From positions 571,708 to 635,707 of the forward strand of contig JAVSML010000029.1 of the NCBI GenBank assembly GCA_038503035.1: a DNA stretch of 64,000 nt. The letters run 5' to 3'. Made by a program: the position numbers and the translations under genes. The stretch is from Crocodylus rhombifer. Taxonomy: Eukaryota; Chordata; Crocodylia; Crocodylidae. Of this stretch, positions 60,940-64,000 are shown in pieces (the first letter of the stretch is position 1; every line of letters begins with the position of its first letter). The notes under the pieces were generated by a model. That model saw nothing but the letters and a program-made list of their open reading frames with translations. It was not told the DNA's origin and made no database searches.

Positions 60940-60947
60940 TGACGTCA
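60940..60947 (-). promoter_or_regulatory. cAMP response element (CRE)
   Basis: A perfect palindromic CRE, TGACGTCA, lies 85-92 bp upstream of the inferred start and is flanked on the gene strand by CTGAG and CTAG. CREB acting through a conserved proximal CRE is the established route for glucagon, fasting and beta-adrenergic induction of PPARGC1A. Position and exact match make this the best supported cis-element here. Confidence 0.88.
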
Positions 60948-63505
60948 CTCAGAGGCAGACCTAGGCTTAAGTGAAGTAAATCTTTTTAAAAACCACTCAG
61001 ACCTTTCAGTCTTCAGCACCACACTGTGATTAAAATCAGTTTTTAATGCCACACCCCCTAAATTGTGCTGTTGCCATATACTGCAAGAACTAAAATCCCT
61101 TACAATCTTTTTTTAATTTCTTTTTTTCCAAAACAACAGACAAAAAGCAGTATTTATTATAAAGGGAAAAAGTGAAGTAACTCTAATCTGAGCTAACATG
61201 TACTCACTGAATACCTTGCTTTGAACCTTCACAAGTACACTACTCAGGCCAGGTTAGCTAGCAAGCACTGTTAATGTGGAAATGCTATCGCAAGAGTTAT
61301 GTAAAAAGTTACTGCATGATTCTTTATTTGCTAAGTCATTTTATGCCTTGTGGAATATTTTGAAGTGTGGGCTATTAGTAACTTCTGGTCAAGAATGCAA
61401 CCAGAGCTGGGGGGGGGGCGGTGTTTCCACATGCGAAGCATCTACAAAAATGCATCTCAGTGACATCACAAGTCACAGGGCAAAAACATTGCTTTCGCTG
61501 CAAGCATCTGCTACGCATAACAGGCCAGATCACGATTTTTTTTTTTTTCAGGTCCTAGTTTGTTTTTTCTGTTTCATATAAATGTTCCCCAGAAAGTAGA
61601 GTTGTTCAATACAAAATGCTGTGGTCCTGCCCACATACATCTGCTTAGATTCCTGTCTGTATTTTCATATAGGTAGTATTTCCTCAATACTGCCTGAGGG
61701 TGCATTTTTGTATAAACACTGTATTCCAACCCCACTGACCCGGGCTGCACATTTTCTGTTTGAAAACAAGAATTCTCTCACTGCCATGTGAAAATACCAA
61801 CATGCTATTAACAGAAGTGTTTCTTCTTTAAGCCTTTTACAGCTCTCTCCCTGAGACAATAGGGGCTGCTGCAGGTGCAACTGGTTTATGATGACACTAC
61901 ACACTGAATACATAACAAACTGAAGGTACCAAACGCAACTGGAAAGCATTTCCCACAACAGAAAAAAAAATAAAGGGCTTATTTAACCACCTCCACCTGC
62001 CTTTTCATATTTTTAAAAAAGTTGTGGGTTTGGGGGTTTCTTTGGGTTTTTAATTAGCTGGGCTCAAAAGTCTAGTTTGCAAAATATAAGTGCTTGATCA
62101 GTCATGCTGAGCTACTAGTTATGGTCAGAAAACTATAATTGATCATTCTCCTTGTCATGAAATATTCATTCCCATTGTTATTTGCAAATTTGAGTATTCT
62201 AAATGCTAAATTAAACTAATTCTTGTATCAAGCCACAGAGATTTTTGCAGAGAAAAAAAAGACTACAACCCTTTTTTTCAGATTCTAAATGCATTAAAAA
62301 TTAGAACAAATTCTTCTTATTTGTCCATCCTTACAATTTATTGTTGCCGAATCTAAAGAAATGTAAAGATTTCCCTGCTTGTGTTTAAGTTGCAAATCAC
62401 ATCACACTGTCATATTTTCATCAAACACAGATGACAAAAAATGACATTGTTTTTACTTTACTTAATTAAAAAAAACCACAGCAAAATACCCAATGACTAC
62501 AGAAAGCATTTTCCTACATGTGATTAAATTAACGGTATTACTTTGCTCTCACCATGAAAAAAACCTAATTTCCTTCCCAATTATATCCTGATTTAATGAT
62601 AAAACTGCAGTAAATTATTAAGATTTGGGGCAAAGGTCAGTACCTCTACCCTCAGAACAGTCAACTGTGAAATAATGTTGGGCACCTGACTGACTGAAGT
62701 GAAGTATATTCTTATTAATTATTATCAGTGGATCCATGCCTGGTAGAATATTCCCCTTCAATACATACTTATAATTGTGTTCATTGACTGTACAGAATCC
62801 ATCTTTTTTTTTTAAAGTTTCATTCACACCTTTTATAGAAATGTATTTACACTGGAACATTTTATATTGCTGTTTTGGATATTTTGACCTGCTCATGTTC
62901 TTTCTATTTTCTGCAATTCTACTTCACTGCTTTTCCTTCAAATTAGCAAGTTAACTGATAAATATAAACTGTAACCTTAGTGATGGTTTCATAGAAGCTT
63001 TAGAGATGGGAAAACTTTCCTAGCACATTATAGATAGGATACATAATATGCAATAAAAACAACATTATATAGTTCTCTAGAGCTTCTCTAAGTGCTTGTC
63101 CATACTATGGCTTGACCTGTATTAGCAGTAACTATATTCCAAAATGGGCGTCAAGGAAACTTCTGCCAAAGCTGTACTTGAAAATACATTTTTCTATCAT
63201 GATTCTAGACGGCATGGTTCAAACAATGGTGCCCAGTGTATATATTAAAAGAATTTTATTATTGCTGATGTTATTATTGTCTACTCTAGTCTGAAAGTCT
63301 GAATCTTACTATAAACTTACCAGCCAAAATACCTTTCAATGTTTTTTAAATGTGGCTTTGCAATCATAGTACTTGTAGTATAAAAAATACAACACTGGTA
63401 ATCATGTTTGGAAATCGTTTTCAAGTGCTTATAAGCAAGTGCATAGACATTGTCTGGGTGTTTTGCGTCTGGATTTTTCTAAAGGCAATTCTCAAGCACT
63501 ACACA
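60948..63505. other. upstream flank of PPARGC1A
   Basis: About 2.6 kb of AT-rich DNA between the proximal promoter and a MITE. I see no exon, no clear repeat family and no CpG island. It includes simple runs such as poly-G at about 61411-61420 and poly-T at 61538. The alternative exon 1b promoter reported in mammals would be further upstream, outside the window. Confidence 0.6.
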
Positions 63506-63770
63506 CTGAGCGCGTCTACACATTCATGTGCTTTTGCTACCGCACATTCAATTTAGTGCCTCTAATGCGAGGTACTAAATAAAAGTGCATTAGGCTGCCC
63601 TAACACACAGTAGTGCAAGAGCATGCTTTTTTAGTGATGCTTAATGCCCAGTAGCCTATTTTACCCTGCATTAGTGTATTAGCACAGGTTTTGGCGTGAT
63701 GCTTTAATGTGCAGTAAAATAGGCTACTGCTTATTAAAGCAGTAGACATGTAGACATGCCCACTAGTGTT
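63506..63770. mobile_element. MITE upstream of PPARGC1A
   Basis: The left end GCGTCTACACATTCATGTGC and right end CATGTAGACATGCCC are loosely inverted and resemble the TCTACAC-type elements at 52.9 kb and 17.9 kb. It includes an inverted pair with AGTAGCCTATTTTAC at 63650 and its complement near 63714-63728, and GCATTA/TAATGC motifs throughout. It lies about 2.7 kb upstream of the inferred start. Confidence 0.6.
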
Positions 63771-64000
63771 TAGGCAGAGCAAAGAGCCCTGGCAGGGCCA
63801 GATCTACCAATGGCCATGAACTCCTCTCCAACAGGCAGACATTTTAGCAGAGGCCACTACAAGATAAAGGATAGATGCCCATTTCATGGGCAGTTACTAG
63901 ATACACTCATTGCAATTGCTCTTAAAAAAACTAATTAAATAACTCCACAGAATGAAATGAAACAAATGTTTTAAAAAAACCCAACCTTTTGTTTTAAGAC

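Overview
This is vertebrate nuclear DNA. On the minus strand it carries the 5' half of PPARGC1A, which encodes the transcriptional coactivator PGC-1alpha. Five coding exons are read from right to left: exon 1 (start codon at 60734), exon 2 (55425-55604), exon 3 (6256-6450), exon 4 (4525-4647) and exon 5 (3461-3665). Joined, they give residues 1-250 of a normal PGC-1alpha with no stop or frameshift: the acidic activation domain, the three leucine-rich nuclear-receptor boxes and the RIRT motif. Exon 6 and the rest of the gene lie beyond the left edge.

The right-hand 3.3 kb is the proximal promoter and upstream flank. It has a short 5' UTR with two overlapping upstream ORFs, an AT-rich TATA-like box, an M-box/CLEAR-like E-box and a perfect cAMP response element (TGACGTCA).

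Most of the window is intron 2 (about 49 kb), which holds many transposable elements. CR1 LINEs are abundant and there are several hAT-type elements and palindromic MITEs. This suggests a sauropsid, most plausibly a crocodilian, though a turtle is not excluded. The identification rests on repeat type and PGC-1alpha similarity; no species-level marker was found.

Intron 2 layout in ascending coordinates: apparently unique DNA to about 10.8 kb; CR1 pieces and a hAT-like element at 10.8-14.2 kb; a long hairpin MITE at 17.9-18.3 kb; a 1.5 kb hAT element at 19.6-21.2 kb; a 77-bp tandem array and another putative MITE at 21.9-23.3 kb; a GC-rich tandem block at 29.8-31.6 kb; a decayed long CR1 at 32.4-34.9 kb; a nested locus at 37.4-41.5 kb; a short hAT MITE at 43.6-43.9 kb; a hAT-like piece at 48.3 kb; and a nested hairpin MITE at 52.9-53.4 kb.

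The nested locus is the most striking structure. A hAT element (37443-41455) with a perfect 8-bp target duplication is itself split by a CR1. That CR1 encodes a nearly intact endonuclease-reverse transcriptase with one apparent single-base frameshift. I found no host gene other than PPARGC1A, no CRISPR array and no structural RNA gene.
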